From positions 124,001 to 188,000 of the forward strand of contig CAVZHO010000008.1 in assembly GCA_963775085.1 (NCBI GenBank): a stretch of 64,000 bases of DNA, written 5' to 3'. Made by a program: the position numbers and the translations under genes. The notes beneath the pieces are model-generated. The model did not search any database. It had not been told where the DNA came from and saw only the letters and a list, made by a program, of their open reading frames with translations. Position 1 is the stretch's first letter. The number at the start of each line of letters is the position of its first letter. This stretch comes from JAAFIP01 sp963775085 (lineage in GTDB: Bacteria > Pseudomonadota > Gammaproteobacteria > Burkholderiales > Burkholderiaceae_C). Positions 1 to 11,106 of this stretch are shown here, piece by piece.

Positions 1-1
1 G

Positions 2-1345
2 GCCAGCCGCCCCGGCGCGCTGCTGCTGGACGGTGGCGACACCTGGCAGGGCAGTGCTACCTCGCTGTGGACCGGCGGGCAAGACATGGTGGACGCGGCC
101 AAGCTGCTGGGTGTGGACGTGATGACCGCGCACTGGGAATTTACCTATGGCGAAGAGCGCGTCAAACAGATCATTGAGAAAGACTTTGCGCCTAGCGGCA
201 GCTTCAAGGGCATTGACTTCATTGCGCAAAACGTCAAGACCAAGGACTTTGAAGACCCGGTGTTCAAGCCCTATGTCATCAAGGAAATGAATGGCGTGCC
301 GCTGGCCATCATCGGACAGGCCTTCCCTTACACACCCATCGCCAACCCCGGCTACCTGGTGGGCAACTGGAGTTTTGGCATCCGCGAAGACGACTTGCAA
401 AAGCAGGTGAACGAATGCCGTGCCAAGGGCGCGCAGGCGGTGGTGCTGCTGTCGCATAACGGCATGGACGTGGACTTGAAGCTGGCATCGCGCGTGACCG
501 GCATCGATGCCATCCTGGGCGGCCACACGCACGACGGTGTGCCAGTGCCCACCATGGTAAAAAACGCTGCCGGACAAACCCTGGTGACCAACGCAGGCAG
601 CAATGGCAAATTTCTCGGCGTGCTGGATATCGATGTGAAAGACAAAAAGGTCGCTGGCATCCAGTACAAGCTGCTGCCCATCTTTGCCAACTACCTCCCC
701 GCAGACAAAGACATGCAAGCGCTGATCGACAAAATTCGCTCACCGTTCAAAGCCAAGTTGGAAGAAACGCTTGCCGTCACCGAAGGCCTGCTGTACCGCC
801 GTGGCAATTTCAGCGGCACCTTCGACCAGCTCATCATCGATGCGCTGCTGCAGGTGCGCGGCGGGCAGATTGCCTTCTCACCCGGTTTCCGCTGGGGCAC
901 CTCGCTGTTACCCGGCCAGGCCATCACGCGAGAGCATGTGCTGGACCAGACCGCCATCACCTACCCATGGACCACGCTGACCGACATGACCGGCGAGACG
1001 ATCAAAAACGTACTGGAAGACGTGGCCGACAATCTGTTTAACCCCGACCCGTATTACCAGCAGGGCGGCGACATGGTGCGCGTGGGCGGTATGCAGTACA
1101 CCTGTGATCCCACAGCCAAGGCAGGCGCGCGCATCAGCCACCTGCGTTTTGCCGGTAAACCGCTGGAAGCCGACAAAACTTACAAAGTCGCGGGTTGGGC
1201 TCCCGTGGCCGAGACCGCTAAAAACGCCGGCCCGCCGATCTGGGATGTGGTGGAAACGTACCTGAAAGCGCAAAAAGTCATTAAACCCGTGGCTTTGAAC
1301 AACCCGACACTCCTTGGCATGGCGGGCAATCCCGGATTGGCGTAG
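2..1345 (+). CDS. soxB: Thiosulfohydrolase SoxB, 3' part (cut by window edge)
   Basis: SoxB is the periplasmic di-manganese hydrolase of the Sox thiosulfate-oxidation cycle; it releases sulfate from the SoxY-bound cysteine S-sulfonate. The frame is open from base 2 and gives 447 residues of a family usually near 560-570, so the 5' end lies outside the window. Visible motifs are GGDTWQGS near the left edge, HNGMDVD and GGHTHD (metallophosphatase metal ligands), followed by the 5'-nucleotidase-type C-terminal domain. No other sox gene follows, so any main sox cluster must lie to the left. A second, soxB-less set sits at 56.4-58.3 kb. The identification is secure. Confidence 0.95.
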   Translation, partial: ASRPGALLLDGGDTWQGSATSLWTGGQDMVDAAKLLGVDVMTAHWEFTYGEERVKQIIEKDFAPSGSFKGIDFIAQNVKTKDFEDPVFKPYVIKEMNGVPLAIIGQAFPYTPIANPGYLVGNWSFGIREDDLQKQVNECRAKGAQAVVLLSHNGMDVDLKLASRVTGIDAILGGHTHDGVPVPTMVKNAAGQTLVTNAGSNGKFLGVLDIDVKDKKVAGIQYKLLPIFANYLPADKDMQALIDKIRSPFKAKLEETLAVTEGLLYRRGNFSGTFDQLIIDALLQVRGGQIAFSPGFRWGTSLLPGQAITREHVLDQTAITYPWTTLTDMTGETIKNVLEDVADNLFNPDPYYQQGGDMVRVGGMQYTCDPTAKAGARISHLRFAGKPLEADKTYKVAGWAPVAETAKNAGPPIWDVVETYLKAQKVIKPVALNNPTLLGMAGNPGLA

Positions 1346-1448
1346 AGTGCAGGCCTAGGGCGAGCCGTCTGCTTGCCAGCTTGGCGCGTTATGCTGCTGT
1401 GGCCCTGCGTTGACGTATGCCGCAGCGGGTTTGGATAAGGAAATTACT

Positions 1449-1784
1449 ATGAAATTGATAGCTGCTTACGTCCATGCGACAGGGACTATGGGCTTTTTAT
1501 TTGCTTTATTGGCGACAGGTTGCACTGGTTTTACGCCCAGTGTGGGCATCTCGTTTCCCATCGGCGGCATGGGTGCGGTGGGGGTGAGTGTCGGCGCCGA
1601 CGGCCGTGTCGGTGGCTCGGTGGGCGTAGGCGCAGGCGGTGCTACCGTCAGCGTAGGCACCTCAGCGCAGTTGCCTGGCACCCAAAAGTCGGAAACGCCT
1701 GCTGTGAAATCGGATACGCCCAGCGCCAAAACCGACGCTCCGGCCACCAAAGTCGATGCCCCTGCGGCCAAACCCGCGCAATAA
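1449..1784 (+). CDS. Small Gly/Val-rich lipoprotein with repeat-derived signal peptide
   Basis: A predicted outer-membrane or periplasmic lipoprotein of 111 residues with no known function. The N-terminus MKLIAAYVHATGTMGF leads into a lipobox ending LLATGC. After the cysteine comes a Gly/Val/Ser-rich stretch with alternating VGVG/SVG units. The tail consists of short repeats of the type (S/T)DxPAxK. I chose the ATG at 1449; an in-frame upstream start at 1410 would put about 13 residues before the signal. Nearly all of the n- and h-region is encoded by a copy of the dispersed 43-bp repeat, so the signal peptide appears recruited from it. Function unknown. Confidence 0.7.
   Translation: MKLIAAYVHATGTMGFLFALLATGCTGFTPSVGISFPIGGMGAVGVSVGADGRVGGSVGVGAGGATVSVGTSAQLPGTQKSETPAVKSDTPSAKTDAPATKVDAPAAKPAQ
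1455..1497 (+). repeat. Dispersed 43-bp repeat (family A), in coding sequence
   Basis: Copy of the element with core ATAGCTGCTTACGTCC and GGGACTATGGGC. The family has a small internal hairpin (CCTGT/ACAGG in the best copies). This copy encodes the signal peptide of the lipoprotein at 1449. Confidence 0.85.
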
Positions 1785-1831
1785 GCAGAGCCTGTCTACT
1801 TACACAAAGCGGTGAATGCGGGCAGGGCACA

Positions 1832-1859
1832 TTAAACGCCGTCCGTTCCGGGTTAAAAT
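1832..1859 (+). promoter_or_regulatory. Possible promoter for tRNA-Leu/tig
   Basis: TTAAAC at 1832-1837 and TAAAAT at 1854-1859, 16 nt apart, lie about 60 nt upstream of tRNA-Leu. The -35 match is weak; the -10 is good. A hairpin at 1882-1915 would lie between this promoter and the tRNA. Confidence 0.35.
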
Positions 1860-1881
1860 AGAAGGCTGATCTAAAAAATAT

Positions 1882-1915
1882 CAGGCGGGTCAATTTGATC
1901 CGCCTGTTTTGTTTG
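1882..1915 (+). terminator. Hairpin with T-run upstream of tRNA-Leu
   Basis: CAGGCGG and CCGCCTG pair across a short AT-rich loop, followed by TTTTGTTT. It looks like a rho-independent terminator ending transcription from the left, but it stops only 4 nt before the tRNA, so it could instead be part of the tRNA precursor leader. Confidence 0.55.
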
Positions 1916-1919
1916 TACC

Positions 1920-2006
1920 GCGCGGGTGGCGAAATTGGTAGACGCACCAGGTTTAGGTCCTGACGCCAGCAATGGTGTGGGGGTTCGAGTCCCCCCCCGC
2001 GCACCA
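1920..2006 (+). tRNA. tRNA-Leu (anticodon UAG)
   Basis: A full class II tRNA cloverleaf of 87 nt. The acceptor arms GCGCGGG (1920-1926) and CCCGCGC (1996-2002) pair perfectly and are followed by A and an encoded CCA. The D-arm has the AAATTGGTAGACGC stretch typical of leucine tRNAs. The anticodon loop is TTTAGGT with anticodon TAG, and there is a variable arm and GGTTCGAGTCC T-arm. It ends 23 nt before tig. Confidence 0.97.
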
Positions 2007-2029
2007 CTTTTTACCCAAAGAGAACCACC

Positions 2030-3346
2030 ATGGCCATCGCTGTAGAAACCCTTGAAAAACTCGAACGCAAAATCACCCTGACTTTGCCGGTTGGCGTGAT
2101 CCAGGATGAGGTTGCCACGCGCCTCAAAAAACTCGCCCGCCAAGTCAAGATTGACGGCTTTCGCCCCGGCAAAGTGCCGATGAACATCGTCACCCAGCGC
2201 TACGGCTACAGCGTGCATTACGAAGTGATGAACGACAAAGTCGGCGAGGCCTTCTCGGTCGCCGCCAACGAAGCGCAACTTCGCGTCGCCGGCCAGCCCC
2301 GCATCAGCGAAAACGAAGGCTCGGTCGACGGCCAGGTGAGTTTTGATGCGATTTTCGAGGTCTACCCCGAAGTGAAAATGGGCGACCTGGCTACTGCCGA
2401 GGTGGAAAAAGTGTCCGCCGAAGTCACCGACGCCGCCATTGACCGCACGGTAGACATCCTGCGCAAGCAGCGCCAAACCTTTGCCCAGCGCGCGCACGAT
2501 GCTGCTGTGGCGGCAGGTGACCGTGTGACGGTCGACTTTATTGGCAAACTCGATGGTGAACCCTTTGAGGGTGGCAAGGCCGAAGACTTTGCCTTCATCG
2601 TCGGCGAAGGCCAGATGCTCAAGGAGTTTGACGAAGCCGTGCGCGGCATGAAAGTGGGCGAGAGCAAAACCTTCCCGCTGCCCTTCCCCGCAGACTACCA
2701 AAGCGCCGATGTCGCTGGCAAAACCGCCGATTTCCTGGTCAGCGTGAAAAAGCTCGAAGCGGTGCACCTGCCCGAAGTGAACGAAGCCTTTGCCAAGTCG
2801 CTGGGCATTGCCGACAGCAGCGTGGCCGGTCTGCGCGGCGACATCAAGAAAAACCTCGAGCGTGAAGTCAAGTTCCGCCTGATGTCAAAAAACAAGAACG
2901 CCGTGATGGATGCGCTGATCTCCAAGGCCGAGCTGGACTTGCCCAAAAGCATTGTGCAGTCCGAGCTGGACCGCATGATCGAAGGGGCGCGCGCTGACCT
3001 CAAGCAACGCGGCATCAAGGACGCCGACAAAGCGCCGATCCCCGAGGACGTGTTCCGCCCGCAGGCCGAGCGCCGCGTGCGCCTGGGCCTGGTGGTCGGC
3101 GAGCTGGTGCGTGAGAATAAATTGCAAGCCACCGAAGCGCAGATCAAGAGCCATGTCGAAGAGCTGGCCGCGTCGTACGAGAAGCCCAGCGAAGTCATGC
3201 GCTGGTACTTCAGCGACAACCAGCGCATGGCCGAGGTCGAAGCCATCATCATTGAAAACAACGTCACCCACTTTGTGCTCTCCAAGGCCAAATTGACTGA
3301 AAAGGCCATCTCGTTTGACGAGTTGATGGGCCAGCAGTCAGCGTAA
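2030..3346 (+). CDS. tig: Trigger factor (ribosome-associated chaperone and prolyl isomerase)
   Basis: Trigger factor binds the ribosomal exit tunnel and holds nascent chains; it also has peptidyl-prolyl isomerase activity. At 438 residues it has normal family length. The N-terminal ribosome-binding domain carries the GFRPGKVP loop around residues 44-51. An FKBP-type domain follows at about 150-245 (GDRVTVDFIGKLDGEPFEGG region), then the helical C-terminal chaperone domain. The ATG at 2030 follows AGAGAA. clpP lies downstream as in most proteobacteria, with a hairpin between them. Secure. Confidence 0.97.
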   Translation: MAIAVETLEKLERKITLTLPVGVIQDEVATRLKKLARQVKIDGFRPGKVPMNIVTQRYGYSVHYEVMNDKVGEAFSVAANEAQLRVAGQPRISENEGSVDGQVSFDAIFEVYPEVKMGDLATAEVEKVSAEVTDAAIDRTVDILRKQRQTFAQRAHDAAVAAGDRVTVDFIGKLDGEPFEGGKAEDFAFIVGEGQMLKEFDEAVRGMKVGESKTFPLPFPADYQSADVAGKTADFLVSVKKLEAVHLPEVNEAFAKSLGIADSSVAGLRGDIKKNLEREVKFRLMSKNKNAVMDALISKAELDLPKSIVQSELDRMIEGARADLKQRGIKDADKAPIPEDVFRPQAERRVRLGLVVGELVRENKLQATEAQIKSHVEELAASYEKPSEVMRWYFSDNQRMAEVEAIIIENNVTHFVLSKAKLTEKAISFDELMGQQSA

Positions 3347-3389
3347 GCGGCAGCGCGGTGGAGCCCAGGGGCTTCACAAAGCATTCCAC

Positions 3390-3419
3390 TGGGGCTTGCA
3401 TCGGAAGGTGCAGGCCCCA
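3390..3419 (+). terminator. Hairpin between tig and clpP
   Basis: TGGGGCTTGCA (3390-3400) pairs with TGCAGGCCCCA (3409-3419) with one G-U pair and an 8-nt loop. Only a weak T-rich stretch (TATCTTTA) follows, so it may be an attenuator rather than a full terminator. Confidence 0.4.
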
Positions 3420-3474
3420 TATCTTTATGGCCAGCCCCAAAGTGGTTTACAGTAGAACCTTCTAGGAGAATTTG

Positions 3475-4110
3475 ATGAGTCGCTTTGATACCTTTGTAGA
3501 TAAAACCTTTGAGCCCGCCCAAGCCCTGGGCATGGTGCCGATGGTGATTGAGCAGTCCGGCCGTGGCGAGCGCGCCTACGACATTTACTCGCGCCTATTG
3601 AAAGAGCGCATCATTTTCATGGTCGGCGCGGTGGAAGACTACATGGCCAACCTGGTGGTGGCGCAGCTGCTGTTTCTGGAGAGCGAGAACCCCGACAAAG
3701 ACATCTTTTTGTACATCAACTCGCCGGGTGGCTCGGTCAGCGCTGGCTTGGCGATTTTTGACACCATGAACTTCGTCAAGCCCGATGTCTCCACCCTGTG
3801 CACCGGCATGGCTGCCAGCATGGGCGCGTTCCTCTTGGCCTCGGGTGCCAAAGGCAAGCGCATTGCCCTGCCCAACGCCAGCGTGATGATTCACCAGCCC
3901 TCGGGCGGCGCACGCGGCCCGGCCAGTGATATTGAAATTTCGGCCCGCGAGATTTTGAAAACCCGAGAGCAGCTCAATAAAATTCTGGCCGAGCGCACTG
4001 GCCAACCGCTGGAAAAAGTAGCCCGTGACGTCGAGCGCGACTTCTGGCTGTCTGCCAGCGAGGCCAAAGAGTATGGCGTGGTGGACCAGGTGATTGCCAA
4101 ACGGCCTTAA
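3475..4110 (+). CDS. clpP: ATP-dependent Clp protease proteolytic subunit
   Basis: ClpP forms the tetradecameric serine protease barrel fed by ClpX or ClpA. The protein has 211 residues. The catalytic serine is in GMAASMGAF, the histidine in MIHQPSGG, and the aspartate in the [11 protein letters not shown] region. The ATG at 3475 has AGGAG at 3464-3468 with 6-nt spacing, better than the TTG one codon earlier. The usual downstream partner clpX is absent: the next gene is an unrelated membrane protein on the opposite strand. Identification secure. Confidence 0.97.
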   Translation: MSRFDTFVDKTFEPAQALGMVPMVIEQSGRGERAYDIYSRLLKERIIFMVGAVEDYMANLVVAQLLFLESENPDKDIFLYINSPGGSVSAGLAIFDTMNFVKPDVSTLCTGMAASMGAFLLASGAKGKRIALPNASVMIHQPSGGARGPASDIEISAREILKTREQLNKILAERTGQPLEKVARDVERDFWLSASEAKEYGVVDQVIAKRP

Positions 4111-4173
4111 GCGGCCTTGAAGCGTTTGCGCGTCGTACCAACGCAAAAACGGTACCACTTTCACAGCGATACC

Positions 4174-4215
4174 GTCTTGCAGTCCCCGTCGCAGGGACTT
4201 ATGCAGCTATTTAAT
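4174..4215 (-). repeat. Dispersed repeat family A, diverged copy
   Basis: Read on the minus strand it runs ATTAAATAGCTGCATAAG then TCCC...GGGACT, a clear but diverged copy with a GC-extended central hairpin. It lies between clpP and the convergent membrane-protein gene. Confidence 0.65.
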
Positions 4216-4242
4216 CAGTAGTGGCTGCGGGCCAAGTTCAGC

Positions 4243-4815
4243 TCAATAGCCGTTAGCGGCCGCCAGCATGCGCTGGATGCGTACTTGCGATGCTTTGCGG
4301 GCGACTTGTAGATTTGCACTTTCAGCAGCGATCCCTACGTAGTTCGCACGGGTCATCACGGGAGCCACAGCGACTGCTGCGGCGGGCAAGACAGCCTCGG
4401 GCTTGCTGCGCGAGATCGCGCAAGTGATGTCGGCCATCACGCGGGCATCCTGCAAGGCGATGGACCACAGTTGCTCGTCGGCAGCGGCGGCTTTGCGCGC
4501 CACAGCCCAGCCAGCCCAGCCTTGACGAAGGTGGGTAGAAAGTCGGCGGGCGGGTGCAGCAAACAAGGCCAGGGCGGCAAAGGCAACCGTCCACAGCGCA
4601 ATCCAGGCGGCAAGCAAATGGCCGTCGCTGACGGTGTCAATCACCTGGTTCGCCACCACCACCAGGGCGGAGACCATAGCGGCCAAAAGCAGGGTGGCCA
4701 AGCCACGCGAGCCGGAGAAGCTCCTGGCGCTGGCCTGAGCGGCGGCCAGCGTAGCCTCCAGGCGGTCTGCGCCGGGGTGGCTGGTTGCAAAATGGGGGTT
4801 GATAAAACTGGTCAT
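4243..4815 (-). CDS. Hypothetical membrane protein, two TM segments
   Basis: 190 residues of unknown function. The N-terminal ~30 residues are hydrophilic. Two hydrophobic helices follow, around residues 38-58 (ATLLLAAMVSALVVVA) and 68-88 (AAWIALWTVAFAALALFA), then a cytoplasmic-looking Ala-rich helical tail of about 100 residues. It is convergent with clpP and alone on its strand. No catalytic motif is visible. It occupies the place where clpX would be expected. Confidence 0.7.
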   Translation of the reverse strand: MTSFINPHFATSHPGADRLEATLAAAQASARSFSGSRGLATLLLAAMVSALVVVANQVIDTVSDGHLLAAWIALWTVAFAALALFAAPARRLSTHLRQGWAGWAVARKAAAADEQLWSIALQDARVMADITCAISRSKPEAVLPAAAVAVAPVMTRANYVGIAAESANLQVARKASQVRIQRMLAAANGY

Positions 4816-5048
4816 GGTATTTTCCCTTTCGAGGTGTCCTGCGCAGTATGCGCTGTGGATGGGTGAATCATAGGGTTAATACTAGTGTGATGCAACTTTA
4901 TAGTAGTGATATATAGTATTCTTAAATCATATATATTGACAGTCCGCGTTGCCTCTCAATACACCGTGCGACCCGGATTGGGTTGCGCAATCACCCACCC
5001 AGGCGCATGTGGGTGTGCCTCGGCAGGTTCGATGCGTGCTATATAATA

Positions 5049-5091
5049 GATAGCTAATTACGTCCATGTGACAAGGACTAGCGGCATAAAT
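5049..5091 (+). repeat. Dispersed repeat family A
   Basis: Copy reading GATAGCTAATTACGTCC then ACAAGGACTAGCGGCATAAA; intergenic, upstream of tRNA-Val. Confidence 0.85.
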
Positions 5092-5146
5092 AGACCAATA
5101 ATTTCAGAATAGAACAGCGTGATGGGCAGGGTGCCGTCTGGCCGCG

Positions 5147-5155
5147 TGGTATACT
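5147..5155 (+). promoter_or_regulatory. Extended -10 promoter of tRNA-Val
   Basis: TGGTATACT fits an extended -10 (TGnTATAAT). Transcription would start near 5162, ten nt before the mature tRNA. No good -35 is seen. Confidence 0.45.
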
Positions 5156-5171
5156 TGCCGCACAGACCCAT

Positions 5172-5248
5172 AGGCGCATAGCTCAGCTGGTTAGAGCACC
5201 ACCTTGACATGGTGGGGGTCGTTGGTTCGAGTCCAATTGCGCCTACCA
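5172..5248 (+). tRNA. tRNA-Val (anticodon GAC)
   Basis: A 77-nt cloverleaf. Acceptor arms AGGCGCA (5172-5178) and TGCGCCT (5238-5244) pair, followed by A and encoded CCA. The D-arm is GCTCAGCTGGTTAGAGC, the anticodon stem CCACC/GGTGG with loop TTGACAT, giving GAC, and the T-arm contains GGTTCGAGTCC. Confidence 0.97.
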
Positions 5249-5337
5249 TTTCTCTGTACTCCCCACCTTTTCACGGCCAAAACGCACCAGTTCAGGGTAA
5301 TCCTAGTGCCGGGCAAGGACGGTGCTTAGCCTAAAAT

Positions 5338-5372
5338 GTGCTGCAGTGCATCAAAATATGGCATTGCAGCAC
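5338..5372. promoter_or_regulatory. Inverted repeat upstream of phaR, possible autoregulatory operator
   Basis: GTGCTGCA (5338-5345) and TGCAGCAC (5365-5372) are perfect arms, extended inward by GTGC/GCAT with one G-T pair. A -10-like TAAAAT at 5332-5337 abuts the left arm. PhaR proteins are known to bind TGC/GCA-rich sites and to repress their own gene, so I infer an operator. Confidence 0.45.
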
Positions 5373-5405
5373 AGCACAGCTGTATTGGTTATACCCCCTT
5401 GGAGA

Positions 5406-5972
5406 ATGCTTTTGCCGACGAAATCCAAATACGCCAAGTCAAACGCCAGCGAACCTGCACCGACGTCGCAGGCTTTGGCTACGCGCGTGGTTAAAAAATA
5501 CCCTAATCGTCGGCTGTACGACACCAATAGCTCAACCTACATCACCCTGAACGAAGTCAAGCAGTTGGTGTTGCAAGGCCAACCCTTGGTAGTGCGCGAT
5601 GCCAAAACCAATGAAGACCTGACCCGCAGCATCCTGCTGCAAATCATTCTGGAAGAAGAGTCTGGCGGCGTGCCCATGTTCAGCGAGACGGTGTTGGCCA
5701 ATATCATTCGTTTTTACGGCCATTCCATGCAAGGCTTTATGGGTACCGCACTCGAGAAAAACGTGCAGGCCTTTACCGATATGCAAGCCAAAATGGCCGA
5801 GCAAACCAAGACCTTTGCCCCCAGCCTTGCAGCAGGCATGCCCAGCCTGCCCGGCGTGCCCAGCGTGATGGGCGCGTATGTAGAGCAGTCACAAACCATG
5901 TTTGCGCAAATGCAAGAGCAGATGCAAAAACAGACCGAACAGATGTTTGCAGCGATGGGGATGAAGCGTTGA
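5406..5972 (+). CDS. phaR: Polyhydroxyalkanoate synthesis repressor PhaR
   Basis: PhaR is the DNA-binding repressor of phasin genes and of itself; it is released by binding to PHA granules. The conserved N-terminal domain begins at KKYPNRRLYDT and runs through TYITLNEVKQLV. The PHB-accumulation regulator domain follows (RSILLQIILEEESGG, FSETVLANIIRFYG). The C-terminus is Met/Gln-rich (QMQEQMQKQTEQMF). Start choice: GGAG at 5401-5404 is too close to the ATG at 5406 but 7 nt from an in-frame TTG at 5412, which may be the true start. An inverted repeat lies just upstream. Confidence 0.9.
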   Translation: MLLPTKSKYAKSNASEPAPTSQALATRVVKKYPNRRLYDTNSSTYITLNEVKQLVLQGQPLVVRDAKTNEDLTRSILLQIILEEESGGVPMFSETVLANIIRFYGHSMQGFMGTALEKNVQAFTDMQAKMAEQTKTFAPSLAAGMPSLPGVPSVMGAYVEQSQTMFAQMQEQMQKQTEQMFAAMGMKR

Positions 5973-6054
5973 AGGCGGTAGGAAAAGACGGGGTTTCCCC
6001 GGTGCGCTGTATGGTGCGTAGAATCCAACGGGACCCGTTTACCAAGCATCCATC

Positions 6055-7047
6055 ATGAAAAACAATCCTACAAGCACCCATCATCGGCCCAACGCATGGC
6101 AGGTGACTCGCTTCGGTCTGATCATCGGGCTGCTGGGCGCTTTCCTGGGGTCGTGCGGTGGTGCTGGTGGCAGCAGTGAAAGCACTAACACGACACCTAC
6201 CGAACTGCAAGCCAATCCGACCACCCCGTGGGAGCTGTTCACGGCTGGTGATATTGCGCAGTGCAATCTGCTGCGTAATCCCAATGATGCCCAGGCAGAT
6301 GGCACTGCAAGGCTGGTTGCACGACAGTTGATCGCAGCTGGAGCCAACTCCAATGTGTTGACTTTGGGCGACAACGCCTACGCTTTGGGCGCAAGCATTG
6401 GGTACAGCGCTTGCTACGGCCCCACCTGGGGTCGATTTATGAATAAAACCTTCGCTATTCCCGGCAACCACGACTACGAAAACAATGGCGATGGCATTTA
6501 TTTCAAATATTTTGGCGCCAAGGCCAGCCCGGATGGCAAAGACACGGGTTACTACCGCATAGACCAAAGCGGTTGGACGGTGTTTGCGCTCAGCAGTGTT
6601 ACCGATTCCAGCGCAGCCTCCGCGCAGGCTGTGTGGCTCCGGCAGCAACTGGCCACGGCCAAGCCCTGCATCGCCGCAGCCTGGCACCACGCCAGGTTTA
6701 GCTCGGCCCCCGACGGCGATAACGACAAAATGACAGCCATTTGGGACATTCTGGAGCAAGCCAAGGCCGATATCGTGCTGCAAAGCCACGAGCACCAGTA
6801 CGAGCGCTTCGCCCCCATGCTGTCGGATGGCACGGTGTCTACATCAGGCGGTTTACGCTCGTTTGTGGTGGGCACGGGGGGTGCCGATTTGTATGGGCAT
6901 GCTCGCGTGCGTGCGGGCAGCGAGAAGCAGTTGGTCACTTATGGCGTGATGCGTTTGTCACTGGAAAGCGGCAAAGCAGATTGGCGCTTCATTGATACCA
7001 ATGATGTGGTGCAAGACCAAGGTGGTTTCAATTGCCGTACAAAGTAA
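6055..7047 (+). CDS. Metallophosphoesterase lipoprotein (purple-acid-phosphatase-like)
   Basis: A predicted lipid-anchored periplasmic phosphatase of 330 residues. The signal segment LIIGLLGAFLGSC ends in a lipobox, followed by a Gly/Ser/Thr-rich linker. The metallophosphatase motifs are in order: GD at residues 65-66, GDNAY at 105-109, GNHDY at 137-141, WHH at 210-212 and HEHQYER at 245-251. All expected metal ligands are present. It is most like the bacterial acid phosphatase/alkaline phosphatase branch of calcineurin-like enzymes. The substrate cannot be told from the sequence. It stands alone between phaR and rimO on the same strand. Confidence 0.85.
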   Translation: MKNNPTSTHHRPNAWQVTRFGLIIGLLGAFLGSCGGAGGSSESTNTTPTELQANPTTPWELFTAGDIAQCNLLRNPNDAQADGTARLVARQLIAAGANSNVLTLGDNAYALGASIGYSACYGPTWGRFMNKTFAIPGNHDYENNGDGIYFKYFGAKASPDGKDTGYYRIDQSGWTVFALSSVTDSSAASAQAVWLRQQLATAKPCIAAAWHHARFSSAPDGDNDKMTAIWDILEQAKADIVLQSHEHQYERFAPMLSDGTVSTSGGLRSFVVGTGGADLYGHARVRAGSEKQLVTYGVMRLSLESGKADWRFIDTNDVVQDQGGFNCRTK

Positions 7048-7100
7048 GCGAAGTAGCCGTTACGTGAGGTGTTGCTCGCCCAGTCTGAGACAATAGAGGT

Positions 7101-8516
7101 ATGAGCGCTGTTTTATCCCCCCCTGTTTCCTCCCACATTCCCAAAGTTGGCTTCGTCAGCCTGGGTTGCCCCAAAGCCCTGACCGATTCCGAGCTGATCC
7201 TCACGCAACTGAGCGCCGAGGGCTACGAGACCTCCAAGACCTTTGAAGGTGCCGACCTGGTCATCGTCAACACCTGCGGCTTTATTGACGACGCCGTCAA
7301 GGAAAGCCTGGACACCATTGGTGAGGCACTGGCCGCTAATGGCAAAGTCATCGTTACCGGCTGCCTGGGCTCCAAAACCGTCAATGGTGGGGCGGATACC
7401 AGCGGCGGCATCAGCAGTAACAACCTGGTGCGCAAGATGCACCCCAGCGTGTTGGCCGTTACCGGCCCGCATGCCACGCAAGAGGTGATGGACGCGGTGC
7501 ACCTGCACCTGCCCAAGCCGCATGACCCGTTTATTGACCTGGTACCGGCCTATGGCATCAAGCTCACCCCCAAGCATTACGCGTACTTGAAGATCAGCGA
7601 AGGATGCAACCACCGCTGCACCTTTTGCATCATCCCCAGCATGCGCGGCGATTTGGTCAGCCGCCCGATTGGCGATGTGCTGAAAGAAGCCAAAGCGCTG
7701 TTTGAAGGCGGCGTGAAAGAGCTGCTGGTGATCAGCCAGGATACCTCGGCCTATGGCGTGGACACCAAATATTTAACCGGCTTTTTCGACGGCCGCCCTG
7801 TGAAGACCCGCATGCTGGAGCTGGTGGCCGAGCTGGGCAAACTAGCCGAGCCGTATGGTGCCTGGGTGCGCCTGCACTACGTGTACCCGTACCCGAGCGT
7901 CGACGAGATCATTCCGTACATGGCAGAGGGTAGGGTGCTACCGTATCTGGACGTGCCCTTGCAGCACAGCCACCCGGATGTGCTCAAGCGCATGAAGCGC
8001 CCTGCCAGCGGCGAAAAGAATTTAGAGCGCCTCTCGCGTTGGCGCGAAGCCTGCCCCGAGATCGTCATTCGCAGCACCTTCATTGCGGGCTTTCCGGGTG
8101 AAACGGAAAGCGAATTCCAGCACCTGTTGGACTTCATGGCCGAGGCGCAGATCGACCGCGCTGGTTGCTTTGCCTACAGCCCCGTTACGGGCGCCGCGGC
8201 CAACGACATTCCCGGCATGCTGCCCAAAGAGCTGCGCGAGGAGCGCAAAGCCCGCTTCATGGCCGTGGCCGAGGCGGTATCCAGCGCCAAGCTGCAAAAG
8301 CGCATCGGTGCCACCATGCAGGTGCTGATCGACAGCGCCCCGGGCATGGGCAAAAAAGGCGGCGTGGGCCGCAGCTATGCCGACGCGCCGGAGATCGACG
8401 GTACCGTCAAGCTGCTGCCACCCGAGAAGATCAGCAAGCAGCTCAAGGTGGGCGAATTTACCAAGGCGCGTATTGTCGGCACCCAGGGGCACGACCTGGT
8501 GGCGCTACCTGTTTAA
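7101..8516 (+). CDS. rimO: Ribosomal protein S12 methylthiotransferase RimO
   Basis: RimO is a radical SAM enzyme with two [4Fe-4S] clusters that methylthiolates an aspartate of ribosomal protein S12. It has 471 residues. The UPF0004 domain carries cysteines in LGCPKA (C23), NTCGF (C59) and GCLG (C88). The radical SAM motif CNHRCTFC spans residues 169-176. The C-terminal TRAM domain is around residues 400-470 and contains the GxxG-flanked basic segment. GGCPKA-type spacing and DTSAYG are RimO-like rather than MiaB-like. A tRNA gene and rnr follow. Confidence 0.96.
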   Translation: MSAVLSPPVSSHIPKVGFVSLGCPKALTDSELILTQLSAEGYETSKTFEGADLVIVNTCGFIDDAVKESLDTIGEALAANGKVIVTGCLGSKTVNGGADTSGGISSNNLVRKMHPSVLAVTGPHATQEVMDAVHLHLPKPHDPFIDLVPAYGIKLTPKHYAYLKISEGCNHRCTFCIIPSMRGDLVSRPIGDVLKEAKALFEGGVKELLVISQDTSAYGVDTKYLTGFFDGRPVKTRMLELVAELGKLAEPYGAWVRLHYVYPYPSVDEIIPYMAEGRVLPYLDVPLQHSHPDVLKRMKRPASGEKNLERLSRWREACPEIVIRSTFIAGFPGETESEFQHLLDFMAEAQIDRAGCFAYSPVTGAAANDIPGMLPKELREERKARFMAVAEAVSSAKLQKRIGATMQVLIDSAPGMGKKGGVGRSYADAPEIDGTVKLLPPEKISKQLKVGEFTKARIVGTQGHDLVALPV

Positions 8517-8530
8517 TAGCTGCTTGCACC
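8515..8530 (+). repeat. Truncated family A repeat
   Basis: TAATAGCTGCTTGCACC overlaps the rimO stop codon; only the first third of the element is present. Confidence 0.45.
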
Positions 8531-8544
8531 GATCAGCCAAACAA

Positions 8545-8574
8545 AAAGCCGTTTGACGCAAATCAAACGGCTTT
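8545..8574 (-). terminator. Rho-independent terminator, mainly for the minus-strand tRNA-Leu
   Basis: Perfect 12-bp stem AAAGCCGTTTGA/TCAAACGGCTTT with a CGCAAA loop. On the minus strand it is followed by TTTTTGTTTGG, a good T-run, so it should end the tRNA-Leu transcript; it may also stop rimO transcription from the other side. Confidence 0.85.
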
Positions 8575-8644
8575 CGTGGTATTTTTCATGTATGCTTTTA
8601 CAGAACAAAGCAATTAACTGCAAAACGATTGAAACAATCATTTA

Positions 8645-11070
<2,426 letters not shown>

Positions 11071-11106
11071 CGCAGCCGCTCCGGTGCATGCGAGCAAAGT
11101 CAAGCG

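Larger units (their letters stand above)
4866..5171. other. Intergenic region, 306 nt
   Basis: No gene seen. It holds an AT-rich patch (4895-4936) running into TTGACA at 4936, a hairpin with arms CACCCAC (4992-4998) and GTGGGTG (5009-5015), a family A repeat copy at 5049-5091, and the extended -10 of tRNA-Val. Confidence 0.6.

Noticed and set aside
2..1345. soxB as a truncated pseudogene
   Set aside because: The frame is open to the window edge with correct upstream motif GGDTWQGS; it is cut by the window, not by mutation.
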